Shown here: one piece after another, positions 35,238 through 46,762 of the stretch | Numbering within the stretch: position 1 is the first letter of the stretch | Layout of the letters: every line of letters begins with the position of its first letter | NCBI GenBank assembly: GCA_001510575.1 | Contig: LNGK01000005.1 | Location: 1,344,466 to 1,408,465 of the forward strand | Length of the DNA stretch: 64,000 bases | Source: Knoxdaviesia capensis | Lineage: Eukaryota > Ascomycota > Sordariomycetes > Microascales > Gondwanamycetaceae | Direction: 5' to 3' | Program-made: the position numbers and the translations under genes | Notes under the pieces: generated by a model | The model's input: the letters and a program-made list of their open reading frames with translations, nothing else | Database searches by the model: none | Told to the model about the DNA's origin: nothing

Positions 35238-37317
35238 CTACCGCTTCTCCTTGCTCAGCACCGTGTGCTCCATCTTCTCAAACGCGCCCATCACCTTCTC
35301 GAACTGGCCAAACACCTCGGGCCGGTACCCGACGTCAACCTTGGAGATGGCGCCCTCGGGCTTCCAGCGCTTGCCAATCAGCTCGTCGAAGGTCTCGCCG
35401 TCGGCGCGCTCGGTGGCCCACACGGCCTTGTAGGCGCCGCCCAGCGCGCACGCGTTGCCGCCGACGTCCAGCCGGTACACGCCCTCGGCGCCGCCGAGCA
35501 CCTCGCCCATGACCTGGGCAATGGCCGGGTTCAGCGAGCCGCCGCCGACAAGGTACACGCGGCGCGGCTGCGGCGGCAGGCCGGCGGCGGGCGAGTGGGC
35601 CAGCTTGTGCGAGCGCAGCTTCATCGACAGCGCCTGCGACTCGACGATGGCGCGCGCATCCTCGGCCGCCGTCCACGCGTCGGCCGCCTCCTCGCGCAGG
35701 TCCGACCCGTCGGCCGCGCACGTGAAGCGCCAGGTGCCCGCGTGCGCGTTGGGCACGATCTCCGGCAGGTAGAAGTACAGGCCGAGCTTGGCGCGGTCGG
35801 CGGCCGCGGTCGCGGCGGCGAGCGGCGGGGCGGCCACCACGGCGGCGTTGAAGTTGGCCCAGCGGTCGGCGGCGTCGGCGGGCACGGGCGGCAGGGCGTC
35901 GCGCACCTTCTCGCGCGCCAGCGCGCCGTTCTTGTAGCACAGCATGAACATGTACTGGCCGGGCGTGGTGGGGTGGTTGAAGAAGTGGTACGACGGGTCG
36001 GGGTGGTAGTACGGGGTGATCATGAGGAAGGTGGTCGATGTGCCGAGCGACACGATGGCGTCCATCGGCCGCAGCGGCAGCGCGAGGATGGTGGCCGGGT
36101 TGTCGCCGGTGAACGGGGCAACCGCGCACTGCGGGCTGAAGCCGTGGCGCTGGACGAAGTACGGCGACACGTTGCCGACCGAGCCGCCGCCGTCGGCGCG
36201 CACCTCGCCCAGCTTGGCCCGCAGCTCGGCGGCGCCGTCTGCCCCGCCGGCCGCCACGCCCAGCAGCGTGTCGTTCCACTTGGCCGCGGGGATGTCCCAC
36301 AGGTTCATGCCGCACACGTCGCTGATGTCCATCGGCGCAACGGCGCCGATCAGCACCGAGGCCAGGAACGACGAGACCAGCGAGATGCGCTCGGTGTTGG
36401 CGTACATGTCCGGGAAGAGGCGCTTGAGGCGCATGATCTGGGGGCCGGTGAAGCGCTGGTTCGTGTGGATGAAGTCTTGGGGTTAGTTATTCGTTCGTTC
36501 GGGGGCGCGTGGAAACGCAAGGGGGCGGGGGGAAAGGCAAAGGGGAAGCAGTGGGAATGCAAACTTACGTGGTGGGCGCCGCTGCCGCTGACCTGCGCCA
36601 GCTTCTCGCCACTCCCAAAGGCGGCGTCGAACTGCTCGCACTCAGCCTGCGTGCTGCTGTCCTGCCAGTTGGGCGCCCACGGGTGCGAGAACACGTCCGC
36701 GAGCTGCGTAACCAGCGCCGCGCCCGCCACCGCGCCGTCCAGCCCGCGCAGCAGCGCATCGGCGCCGCGGCGCCAGTACACGCTGCCGTGCTGCTGGCAC
36801 GAGCCGCTGACACAGCGGATGCGCGCCAGCGCGGCGGGGCCGCCGCCCGGCGCAGTCTGCAGCCGGTCCAGCACCAGGTCGACGGCCTCCAGCCACATGG
36901 CCGCCGGCGCGTACACCTCGCCGGTCTCCGTGTTGTTGTGCACACCCTTCGTGATGCCGTACTTGGCGCCAAAGTCCGCGTCGAAGTCGACCTTCGCTTC
37001 CGTTACCACGTGCAGGTCGGACGCCACGACCACAGCTAGATGGAGGGTTAGGGTTTAGGGTTTAGGGTTAGTGCTTGCCTGGACCAATGGACGTGGGGTT
37101 CTTTGGGGAAGGTGCTCCGGTGGGATGAGGGTGGGAAGGAGCAAAGGATGCGACACAGAGAGAAAGAGCGCAAACTGTTTCCACCATTCCGGAACGTTCT
37201 GCACCGCTTCTAGAACCGCGAATGGAATCAGGACGTCACAGAAAAGCAAAAGCACGCACCTTTGAGCTGTTGGGTCGACAGGTCGAAACCCAGGTACAGC
37301 GGGCCGTCGTCGCTCAT
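35238..37317 (-). CDS. XKS1: D-xylulose kinase (FGGY family)
   Basis: Three exons, 37317-37260, 37035-36569 and 36455-35238, give 580 residues, the normal length. The first join gives YLGFDLSTQQLKAVVVASD and the second gives SGSGAHHRFTGPQIMRL, both matching fungal xylulokinases. Other signatures are MWLEAVDLVLDRL, CVSGSCQQHGSVYW, APNWQDSST and AVVSLGTS-type ATP-binding sequence (IVSLGTSTTFLM). The enzyme phosphorylates D-xylulose to xylulose 5-phosphate, linking D-xylose and L-arabinose use to the pentose phosphate pathway in the cytosol. Intron 1 (37036-37259) contains a telomere-like repeat at its 3' end. No other pentose-pathway gene is adjacent. Confidence 0.93.
37043..37072 (-). repeat. 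Telomere-like TTAGGG/CCCTAA repeat inside the xylulokinase intron
   Basis: On the plus strand the run reads GGGTTAGGGTTTAGGG and continues with one more TTTAGGG and a TTAGGG-like unit. It is an interstitial copy of the fungal telomere repeat with two variant units. Read on the gene strand, CTAAC elements within it lie 8-36 bases before the splice acceptor and probably serve as the branch point. Confidence 0.85.
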
Positions 37318-38414
37318 TGTGTGTGTAAGTTCCACCGAGCAGGGGACAAATATGTGTATAGGGGGGGGTTTAGGGGGATGTGTGAAATGATGAATTGCCG
37401 AAACAGAGACGTTAGTACACAGAAACAAAACAGAGAAAAGAATTCGAAAGCAAGAAAAGACAGGAAAGCTCCCCCTCGCGGCTCGAGGAGAGAGAGAGAG
37501 AAGAGAAGCTCTTCTTCAATGGATTCGCGTTGTCCCGCCGTTAAAAATAAAAGATAAAAAGAAACAGGAACGTGGTGGGCGGTGGTTCCAGCCTTGCCGT
37601 GCGTTTTAGGCTAAATGCTTCTGGGGTGTTCTGTGCCTGTTTGATTCACTTTTAACGTTCTTTTTAGCAATCCGGATCTTGGGGGGCGTGTGAATGTGCT
37701 CTGGAGTGAGCAGCGCATGTGGTTTGTGTCCAGTGGGCTTTTCGCATTGAACAGCGCCAATCAGGGCACTTGGCTATCGTGGGGTGGGGTTTTTTGTGCT
37801 TCCCGCTTTTCACAGGTGGTGAGCCTGGACCCGCGCCAATGGATGGGTGGGGGGGGAATTCCGATCTGTCTCCTGATAGTATGGTCTTTGGGGGTCTTTT
37901 TTTTCGAGGGGGGCAACAAGAGTTTAGAAAAAGAAATAAAATCGGCCGATTTCCAGACCGGAGACGCGGTCACGGGAGGGGGGCAGGAAAGATCCTCCAA
38001 CTTTCGCGATGATGATGTCGTGATGTGCGGGTTTCCCACACGCCGAGTTTGGCCCAGCCTGGGGGGGGAAATGGGCTGCGTGGATATCTGCAGTACACGG
38101 GGTCGAAATCACAGGTGACGATGGTCCGCCCAAATAACGCACACAAAGGCATACAAGCAGGAAATATGTGTACAGACACCGCTCTCTTCATACATTCGAA
38201 GATACCAACGAAACGAAAAAAAGAAAAAAAAGATAACAAAACGAGGGAATCCCTCTTGCAACGTACAAAAGAGGCCGGAAATGAAACATGGCAAAGGAGA
38301 GAAGAGGAAAAGGGGGAGGAGCATAGCAGCACGAGAACCCCCTCTGGAAGGAATTGGCCCATCAACAGACGACATCGGCCGGCAGATGCCCCCCGTACGT
38401 GAGGGTATAACTAA
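37318..38414. other. Upstream region of xylulokinase and 3' side of the Mmt-type gene
   Basis: No gene is evident. Contains an AG-rich tract at about 37490-37510, several G homopolymers (37365-37376, 37848-37856, 38062-38070) and A-rich sequence at about 38215-38240. Confidence 0.5.
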
Positions 38415-40546
38415 CTACTGGTTCTTCTTGCTCGCATGGCCGTTCTGCGCGTGCCCGTTACCATTCGCCTTGGCCGGGTGATCGTGATCGTGCTCATGCT
38501 CATGCCCATGCCCATGATCGTGCCCATCATGGTCGTGGTCGTCCGGCTCGGCACTGCTCTCGCGCGGCGTCACATCCCCCGGCACAAACTCGTCAAACAA
38601 CTTGTGCACCGGCGCCTCGCTCGGCACGAACCGCACGCGGATCCGCTTGGCCCCGCGCACATGCGCGCCGACCGCAAAGCGCACCGCCTCCTCGACCTCC
38701 TGCACCTGCGCCACCGTCCACCGCCCCGGCACCGCCAGCTCGACGTCGACCAGGTAGTTCTGCCCGGACTTGACGCCCGACACGTCCCGCAGCTCCACCT
38801 CGCTGCCGTCGCTGATGCTGCTGTCCAGGGCGTCCAGCCGCCGCTGCACGTGCTTGCGCACCGCGTCCGACACCTCGGTGTCCAGCGCCCGGTCGGCCAG
38901 CTCCTGCAGCGCCGCCGCCGTGTTCTGCACGCCCGCCTTGATCACCAGCGCCGAGATCAGCAGCCCGCCCACCGGGTCCAGCCACGCCGCGTTGCTGAGC
39001 CAGTTGGACGCCAGGATCACCGCCAGCGTCACCAGCCCGGTCAGGCTGTCGATGCGGTGGTGCACGGCGTTCGACGCCAGCACCGACGACTTGCGCTCGC
39101 GGGCAATGGCCATGGCTAGAGGAGGGTGTCGTTAGTTGGCTTGGGTCTGAAGAACGTCAAGAAGAGAAAAAGAAGAAAAAGAAGAAAAAAAAGTGTGTGT
39201 GGCAGACATGTGCCTGACAGGTGGTGGATGCACCCCACATAAAGATGCAGCACAGGCTGGCGACAGGGGTGGCTGGAATAGGAGGCATCACAATCGTTGC
39301 TCACGCGACCCAGTGGTTGGAATGAACAGCGATGCGAAAAAGGAAGAGAGAAAAAAAGAAAAAGAAAAAGAAAAAGAAAAAGAAGCGTAAACTTACTGCT
39401 TTGGTATAGCCACTCCTTGATAACCACAGTTCCGGCTGCCAGCCACGCGGCGTGCAGGCTGGGAGCGCCAGAGTGGCCGTGGCTGTGGCTGTGGCCGTGA
39501 TCGTGGCCCTCGCCCATCAGCGTGACGACGGTGTCCAGATCAACACCCAGCTCGTTGAGCACGGCGATAAGACTGCTCCAGCACATGAACAAGCCGCCGG
39601 TCAGCAGCATGCCCGACACGCCGAGCGAGCCCAGGCTCTCGACCTTGCCGAAGCCGGTCGGGTATGTGCGGGTCGGCTCGCGCAGGCTCCACGACACGGT
39701 GGCCAGGGTGAGGATGTCGGAGGCCAGGTCGGTCAGGCTGTGCCAGGCATCGGCAATCATCGAGTGCGAGTGGAAGGCGTAGCCGCCGACACCCTTGGCG
39801 ATGGCCATGCCCAGGTTGGAGAACAGGCCGATGCGCGTGATGCGCACGCCGGCGTCATTCTTGTTCTTGGAGGTCAGGTAGATGTTGTCGTGGTGGTGGC
39901 CGTGGCCGTGCGAGTGGCCCGAGTGGGCGCGGAGCTGCTCTCCTAAACTCATGGCGGACTTGGACAGTGTCACCGGGATGCGGCGCAGGGAAACCGAGCG
40001 GCGGATAGAAGAGTATGAACTGTAGGAAGACGGCGAAACGTACGCGGGGGTGCGGCTGGTGAGGACGTGGCGCCGCCGAGTAGAGGTCGAGAAGAAGGAA
40101 CTGTGTGAGGAGAGAGAGGAAGTCGAGATCGAAGACGGAAGCAAGTCTGGGTTGGAGGAGACGACGGAGTACGACGGCAAGGAGGGTTGTTGCGGACAGG
40201 CTTTGGGTGACGTTGCAGACAGCGGCTTGGCTAAGGGGCGTGGTCTGGGCGTCGAGGACGAGGATGTGGAACACAGCGAATAAAAATGCCGGTGGGTGGC
40301 TGTAGCAAGCTGACCTGCAGCAAGGAATCGAAACACGCGTGGTGGTACTGATGAGGATAGGCGCGAGGCAAGGAAAGGCGAGGAGAACGACGAAGTGGCG
40401 GTACAGAGAGAAGAAGTTGAAGCTGCACGAGCAGAAGCTGGACGACACACGATATTAATATGACAACGGCCTAGCGAAGACGAAAATAGCGGGCAGAGCT
40501 GATGACGAAGTGGATGATGTGGCCTTAAATGGGTATATGAGACCAT
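38415..40546 (-). CDS. MMT1: Mmt1/Mmt2-type mitochondrial cation diffusion facilitator
   Basis: Two exons, 40546-39397 and 39115-38415, give 616 residues; the join reads KEWLYQSTMAIARERKSSVL. The CDF core has both metal-site motifs: HSMIADAWHSLTD (HxxxD) and SNAVHHRIDSLTG (HxxxD). ITRIGLFSNLGMAIAKGVGG and GFGKVESLGSLGVSG are typical of the Mmt subfamily, which moves iron across the mitochondrial inner membrane in yeast. His-rich loops occur near the core start (GHSHGHGHHHD), after TM4 (GEGHDHGHSHSHGHSG) and at the C-terminus. The roughly 195 residues before MSLGEQL contain many Arg, His and Ser and almost no acids, as expected for a mitochondrial presequence. The start is uncertain: the frame stays open to ATG codons at 40597 and 41236; 40546 was chosen because the longer forms add an unusually long tail. 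Confidence 0.82.
39351..39385. repeat. AAAAAG simple repeat in the Mmt-type gene intron
   Basis: Four or more GAAAAA units lie just downstream of the splice donor of the 281-base intron (39116-39396). On the gene strand it is a CTTTTT tract. Confidence 0.8.
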
Positions 40547-40787
40547 TGAGAGAGAGGCAGAGACCGGCAAAAGAGAACCGCGGCCAATGGGGGACATGCA
40601 GCAAATAGATGAAGGAGAGTGAGGAGCAATATAGGAAAACAAGCACGGAGAATTGAAAAAAAGGAAAAGAAAAGGAAAAACACCAAGATACGGGCAGATC
40701 AGGGAAGATCGGGGATCGATGGATAATCTTGATGATAGCAGGCTTGCTAATAGGGGACGCGAGCTTCTGAGATTGGATGACTGACCA

Positions 40788-41236
40788 CTAGAGTTTGGGC
40801 TCGATAATGATGACAAACCGCTGCGGCTGGTGCGTAAAGATAGTAATGGCCGGGGGCTCTTCGGCGCGCCAGGCGATGTGGGCGCTATGGCGGACGGGTC
40901 CAGCGGAGGTGAAGAGACCGACGCCGGCGGCCCAGAGATTGCGGGAGCAGGTGCCGAACACGGGCTGGGTCCCGGGTCCGCAGCACAAGCACGGTGGCCG
41001 GGCTCGACGGACGGGGTGACAGACGCGGGAGAAGCTGGTGTTGGGCCGTGAGAGTCGGAAGACGCTGCTGTTGAGGTGGTGGATGATTGCCGGACAGCGA
41101 CGGGAGCTCGCTTCAGTGGTGGTGTGGGCTGGGCTGGCGGCCTGGAGTGGCACCGACAGCCACTGTAGCCGCCAGAACCGAGCGTCGAGTCGACCAGGGC
41201 CGACGCCGCCCACGCACGACGGAGTAATAGCGACAT
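40788..41236 (-). other. Coding-like overlapping frames upstream of the Mmt-type gene
   Basis: Two minus-strand frames are open here. One starts MSLLLRRAWAASALVDSTLG at 41236 with a good context (GCCGCC before ATG), looks like a mitochondrial presequence, and stays open into the Mmt-type gene. The other ends with a stop at 40788 after HQPQRFVIIIEPKL and, by eye, has the C-rich third positions of real genes here (IAWRAEEPPAITIFTH). It has no ATG of its own, so it would need an upstream exon. I cannot decide between a separate small gene, a 5' exon of the transporter and chance. Confidence 0.25.
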
Positions 41237-42520
41237 GGCGGCGATGGGAACCAGGGACTAAGAAGGGCCCTCCCTCTCTCTTCAACTCACGATAGCCCCT
41301 CGTCCCCAACAAACAGCTTCAGAGACTCTCACCCGGCCGGCGATCGAAGCCAATGGGGCCGTCCGGCTGCGATTGTGCGGCGGCTCTCGGAGATACTGTT
41401 TTTTTCCTTTGGCTCGGAGGACCTGCGAGCTCCCCGGAGTTTGCTAGGTTCGCGTGGACTGTGTGTGTGTGTGGCTTGCGTGGGTGCGCTGTGTACCAGA
41501 CGGTAATAGACGGGCGCGGGATTAAGCCCGAGACAAGGACAACGCTGAGCTGGGGACTGGATTGAACAGGAAAACGAGGTTATCACCACTCCGAGAGAGG
41601 AGATATTGCAGGGCCGGAGGTATTTGAAGCACAGAGAGGGATTCGGGGAATGGAAGAGGAAGAGGAATTGGCAGCGAGAGAAGTGCGAACAGCGGCGATG
41701 CTGTAGTTGACCGGCCACCAGCGACAATGACCGACATACACTACAAGCAGCCGGGCAGGAGCGACAAGGAGAGCAGTCTTCGTAACAGTAGGGATTTCCA
41801 GTGGCCAACCCAGCACCCACCGCCTGTAAATCAAGCCCGACTCGGGAAATCCCCCCGTGCCGCCACCTGAAAAATCATCCGATTTTCCCTCTGAGCAAAC
41901 GCCGACACCGGGGACTGAATGCCGCCTGTATCCAGAATTCTGACCGTTTTCCCAGCTGCCCCCAGCTGGCGCACCTTCTGCCAGCTGCTGCTGACTCTGA
42001 CAGCTGGCAGGCCATCGATCCTCGAACCTTCACACCCCCCGTTTTCAGCACGCCCGGGGCCAAGCACAACGCAGAAAAAGACGTGACATCGGCTGTACAT
42101 TGCCTGGAGCGCTTTATGCAGGCTTTCCCCGGAGTATCTGCCGCGTACCACCGGAACGAACCAAAAGGTGATGGGATTGATTGATGGGCCTGTCAGAAGA
42201 CTTTTTTTTTTTTTTTTTCCTGGAACCTGGTTCAGATCCCAAGCTATTATCGGATAAAAAAAGATTTTTCTTTTGGCCCCTGACACATGTATGTCATCCT
42301 GATGATCTCTTGATATTTCTTCTTTCACTCTTCATTTCCTTTGCCCTTTTCCTCCTTTTCTGTATCCTTCCTTCCTGCTGCTGTCATACTCTTTACTTTT
42401 TAGATTGGATCTTGAATACATCCAGAACCTCGAAAAGTGGTTTTCGCTTCCGTTGCTCTCTCTTTCCCCCTCGTCTCCTTTGCCGTTTTGCTGCTTTCTC
42501 CTCTTCGGAACCTCGCCGCC
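41237..42520. other. Region between divergent transporter genes
   Basis: Contains four CAGCTG palindromes in 54 bases at 41953-42006, a T homopolymer at 42201-42218 and a CT-rich leader at about 42300-42510 before the PQ-loop gene. No gene is supported. Confidence 0.5.
41953..42010. promoter_or_regulatory. Cluster of four CAGCTG palindromes
   Basis: CAGCTG occurs at 41953, 41963, 41982 and 42001, the last within CAGCTGGCAG, the same 10-mer found twice upstream of Arl3. The cluster lies about 510 bases before the PQ-loop start codon. A bHLH-type binding site is possible; this is inference. Confidence 0.35.
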
Positions 42521-43980
42521 ATGGCCCCTCCAACCGCGCCGTTGAACCTCGATGTTGAGGCTATCTCGGGCATATGCGGGTGAGTTGGGCGTCTCCTCCA
42601 ATGTAGCTGTATGCAAATCTCCCGGTTGGTTTTCTAACATGTTCCGGTTCTTCGGGTTCCCCCCTCTAGCTCGATATCTATTGCGTGTTGGGGTATGTAT
42701 TCCGTTCTCGGAGAGCTGGGCTGGTCCCATCGGTGATCCTTCAACCGTACTGACTGACTGTCCGCAGTGGTTGTCTTCTCTCCCCAGATTCTCCAGAACT
42801 TCCGGAGAGGCAGTGCCGATGGCCTCTCGATCCAGTTCATCATCGTCTGGCTGGTCGGTGACGTCTTCAACATCCTCGGCGGTGTCCTGCAGGGCATTCT
42901 GCCCACCATGGTAAGAAGCGAGCTCTGGCCTGGTCCCCCCGTACAAGCTGTTCAAGCTCTCTCTCCTAACAAGCCTCCCCACACCCCATCCAGATCATCC
43001 TCGCCATCTACTACACCATCGCCGACATGGTCCTCCTCGCCCAGTGCTTCTACTACCGCGGCTTCACGTGGAAGGACGAGGTCGCCGGCCCCGTCCAGCC
43101 CGCCAAGCCGTCGCCCGAAGCCGGCCGCATCGAGCCCGCCGAGCCCCGCAGCACTGCCCACCCGGCCCCGCAGCCGCCAACCGAGTACACCAGCCTCCTG
43201 GGCGACCACCAGCACCACCACCACCACCACCACCGCCGCGACGAGCGCCGCAACTCGACCTGGTCGAACCTGTCGCCCGCGGTGCCGATGGTGCACGTGC
43301 CCGAAGAGGCGCTCGCCGCGCAGGGTGCCGCAGCCTCTGCCACCACGGCCCCGCCGCCGTCGACGCTGCAGGCGGTGTGCTGGAACGCCGTGGCGGTGCT
43401 GATGGTGTGCGTGGCCGGCTTCCTCGGCTGGTGGCTCAGCCCCGCGGCCGCGCGCTCGCCGCCCGACTCCGCGCCGCCGGCCGCCGACGCGCCCATCGCG
43501 TTCAACTTCTGGGGCCAGGTGTTCGGCTACCTGTGCGCCGCGCTGTACATCCTCTCGCGGCTGCCGCAGTTGGTGCTCAACTGGCGCCGCAAGAGCACCG
43601 ACGGCCTCAGCATGCTGTTCTTCCTGTTCGCCTGCCTCGGCAACATCACCTACGTGCTCAGCATCTTCGCCTACGAGCCGCACTGTGCCGCCGGCCGCTG
43701 CGCCGCGGGCGAGGCCGCCCGGCTGTACGGCCGCTACATCCTCGTGAACGCCTCGTGGCTGGCGGGGAGTCTGGTCACCTTCCTGCTGGATCTGTGTGTG
43801 TTCGTGCAGTACTTCATGTACAGCGTCGTTGAGGAGGACGGCAGCGATAGCGAGAGCACGCGCCGCGGGTCTGTGCGCGCCGGCTCGTCGGACGACGAGA
43901 CTGCGGTTTTCGACGGCGATAGTGATGGCGAGGACCATGCGCGGCCGCTGCTGTCGCGGGGAGACACCCAGTACGCCTAA
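42521..43980 (+). CDS. PQ-loop vacuolar basic amino-acid transporter (Ypq/SLC66 family)
   Basis: Four exons, 42521-42579, 42670-42692, 42768-42910 and 42994-43980, give 403 residues. Exon 2 is only 23 bases, yet is needed to read ISGICGSISIACWVVVFSPQ. Two PQ-loop repeats are clear: FSPQILQNFRRGSADGLS and LPQLVLNWRRKSTDGLS. Seven membrane segments are expected. The long central loop contains seven consecutive His residues and a basic RRDERR stretch and is probably cytosolic. The C-terminus is acidic and Ser-rich. Yeast Ypq1-3 and animal PQLC2 export Lys/Arg/His from vacuole or lysosome; the repeat spacing fits that branch better than cystinosin. Donors are GTGAGT, GTATGT and GTAAGA. Confidence 0.88.
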
Positions 43981-46762
43981 GACGCGTGCTCTCATGCCGC
44001 CCTTTGATGGGGAAGCGCGTCTTGCCGTATTTGATGCAAGCAATTTTTGGTATACGACATTTGCTCGGACATTGTTTCTTGTTTTGATTTTTTTTCTTTT
44101 GCGTGGGGGCTATCTTTTTGGAATTTCGTTCTTTTTACGATTTAGTTTCTTGCTGTTTTTCTTTTTTTTTTTTTTTTTTCGTTAAAAGGTCCGCCCCACA
44201 GAGGCAGGAAGCATATTATATCTCGGGATTTTGAAAAGCATTTTTGGGGGAAAAACAAAACTGGGAATGGGAACACAGAACACTGTCAAAGATAGAAACG
44301 AAAGACTTGTTTCACCGATATAGACAATTGGAACCACTTGAAAAGCCACATACCTGAAGGAGTGCAAGAAACGGCGTCCGCGGAGGCAATGATAAAACCG
44401 TGTTGCGTTTGCAGGTCCACGGCAAATGCTCTCCAACCTCGCCTTCGGGACTAATACGCTCCATTGCAGCGCTATTGTTGAGGCTATGCGGTGAACCTAC
44501 CGTCGAGATTGCATGACGAGTCACCGGCCAAACGCCACGCAGTGTGCCTCGCGGACGGGGCAGCTATACATAGAAACCCCCGCCGGGCTTTTGCCTCCCG
44601 CCTCCCGCGCGTCGGGCTTGTTTGGCGTCTGCGGGAAGGGAGGTAGGCGCTGGCGTTGGCCAACACTGCCGCCGACGATCCGGTGTTTCGTGAGGAGTGT
44701 CCGGGGCGCCGGCCTCAGGCTGGCCACTCTAATTCCCGGGCCAGTCGCCTATGTTGTCGAAGTAATCTCGGCTGGCGCGTGGCGCATCTTACACGCTAGA
44801 GAGGGGACCAGCTTGAAAAGGACAAACGAACAAACGAGCAGAGACAGAGTGCGGTCAGGACTGCCAACCCAAGGTTAAAGATATAAATAAATAGTTAAAA
44901 GAAACAATCGAAATGGCCAGCAGAACAAAGTACTACAGGTTCTCGAGAGCGAGGCTGAGAGCATACGAACACTCCCAGCCGGCGTTATATCCGGCGTGCG
45001 AGGACTCACTCCAAGGAGCAAACAGTCCTGTGCAGCATGCACGCACACGCACCGCGGGTAGAACGGCACGCAAACACAGCACAACCACACAACGAAAAAC
45101 CCGAGACACTACAGCGGAAACCACGGAATCGGGGATGATGGTATGTCGAGGTGAACGGGCTTCCCAGTTCTGGCTGAGTGAGAACATTTGCAGAGTGACG
45201 AAAACTGTGCAGTATGCCGCAAGAGCTGGTGGTCGGATACGAAGCAGGGGCTGGAGGCACGGTGACGTCACTTTGGTGGCAGGTGGCACGGCTCATCGAG
45301 AGCGCAGAAGAAAGAAGAGAAAACAAACAGACAGGTTCAGAGGAGTGTCTCGCGGCGTTAAGGACCAAACGGCATCATATCTGATCTCACGGACTCGAAA
45401 AAGGAACTCTCCTCCTTTACCTCCACTCAGAAGAAGAACCTCTGTGCGGCATGGCACACGCTTCACACCGGCCCTGTCCCTGTGAATACGGCGAGAAGCA
45501 ATCACCGGTGAACCGCGGAGGCTTCTACCGGATGCATTCGCCGATAGAGCAGCAGTCAGAGAGACCGTCCAGTGAAATACTCTCGCGGTGCCACATGTGA
45601 GACACTCACTCGGTCAGCCACGCCGGGTTCCCACACCAAGCAGATTTTTGTATGTACCATGTGTAACCCTAGCGCATAGGGTTGATCGTCACCGGAGCGG
45701 GGACGGGGAAAAATACAAGCTTTCTTTTTGTCTCCTTTCTGCGGCGAAAGAGCGTGTGATAGGCGGTCCTACCCGGTGTAGAGAAAAAGAAAGAAAAAAA
45801 ACCCCCGTGAGGCGAGAGTGTGATAGGAAGAGATATGTTCCAAAGCCTCGTCGGCCGACACTCCTCCTTCGCCCTACGCCAAGGCTCCCACGGAGCGGAT
45901 TGACTGCAGTAGTAGCACGTTCCTTGTGACACTTGTCCGGTTCGTGATTCTTTTTCCTCTTCCTTGCCTGTTCCTTTTTTTTATAAAAGAAAATTGTATT
46001 CTATTTTTATTTTATTGGGTAAAAACTACTAAAATTCTTTACGGTAATTTCCCCCCAGAGAGTAGACACGCCCATCCCGCCACTCTCGGGACCCAAACCA
46101 CGACGTCTCGCCCTCTCTGGGTCTGTTACTTTCTGCGCGCCCACACGCACACTCAAAAACCGGTACGTCACTCTGTCGCGGCGGTCCCCACACACCCACC
46201 CGTATCAATCATGCCGGGGTCAGTTGGAGGACCTTTGCTGAAGCGTGTTGCGTGCATGGATGGGAAGCCAGACCGAGATGGGGAAAAAAAGATACATCGA
46301 TAAAAGAAGAGAAGAGGGAAAAATAAAATACGTCAGATGCTTCTCACACGCTTGGGTCTTCCCTGCTGGATTCTGCCGCGTGGTGCAAGAGTACATGCTG
46401 CGTGCGCGGCAAACATATGATGGCCCCAAGTAGCGCCCGCCCATTCTCTCGGCTCTGCGTATTTGCTGCTTCGTGTGCGTGTGTGTGTGTGTGTGTCTGC
46501 GTCTCCGGGAATCAGACGTCTATGGTGCATCTCCGAAAGCCCTATTACCGGGAAATGCACATATATAAGCCTCCCCAGCTTCTGCTCCTGTCCGGCTCGA
46601 ACTTTATTCTCTTTCCCTTCTCACTACTCCTCTGTAAAGACTTTTCACCTTAGAAGCTCCCTTTCACTTTGATACCCAGTTTCGTGCTTTTTCCTTAATA
46701 TTATATATTATCTCCCTCTCTCGTTTTCTTTCCAAACTTCACCAACCCACCACTCTTTCACC
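43981..46762. other. 2.8 kb gene-poor region
   Basis: Starts with a T-rich 3' region of the PQ-loop gene (T homopolymer at about 44163-44180) and ends with the promoter of the Cys-rich peptide gene. Open frames at 44913-45485 and elsewhere are Arg/Thr-rich with no domain. A GT run lies at 46479-46494. Confidence 0.5.
46562..46569 (+). promoter_or_regulatory. TATA box of the Cys-rich peptide gene
   Basis: TATATAAG lies 194 bases before the start codon and is followed by a pyrimidine-rich leader (about 46575-46760). A strong TATA element suits a stress-induced gene. Confidence 0.5.

Noticed and set aside
44913..45485. 190-codon Arg/Thr-rich plus-strand open frame
   Set aside because: Composition looks random, with no conserved block and no leader or splice signals.
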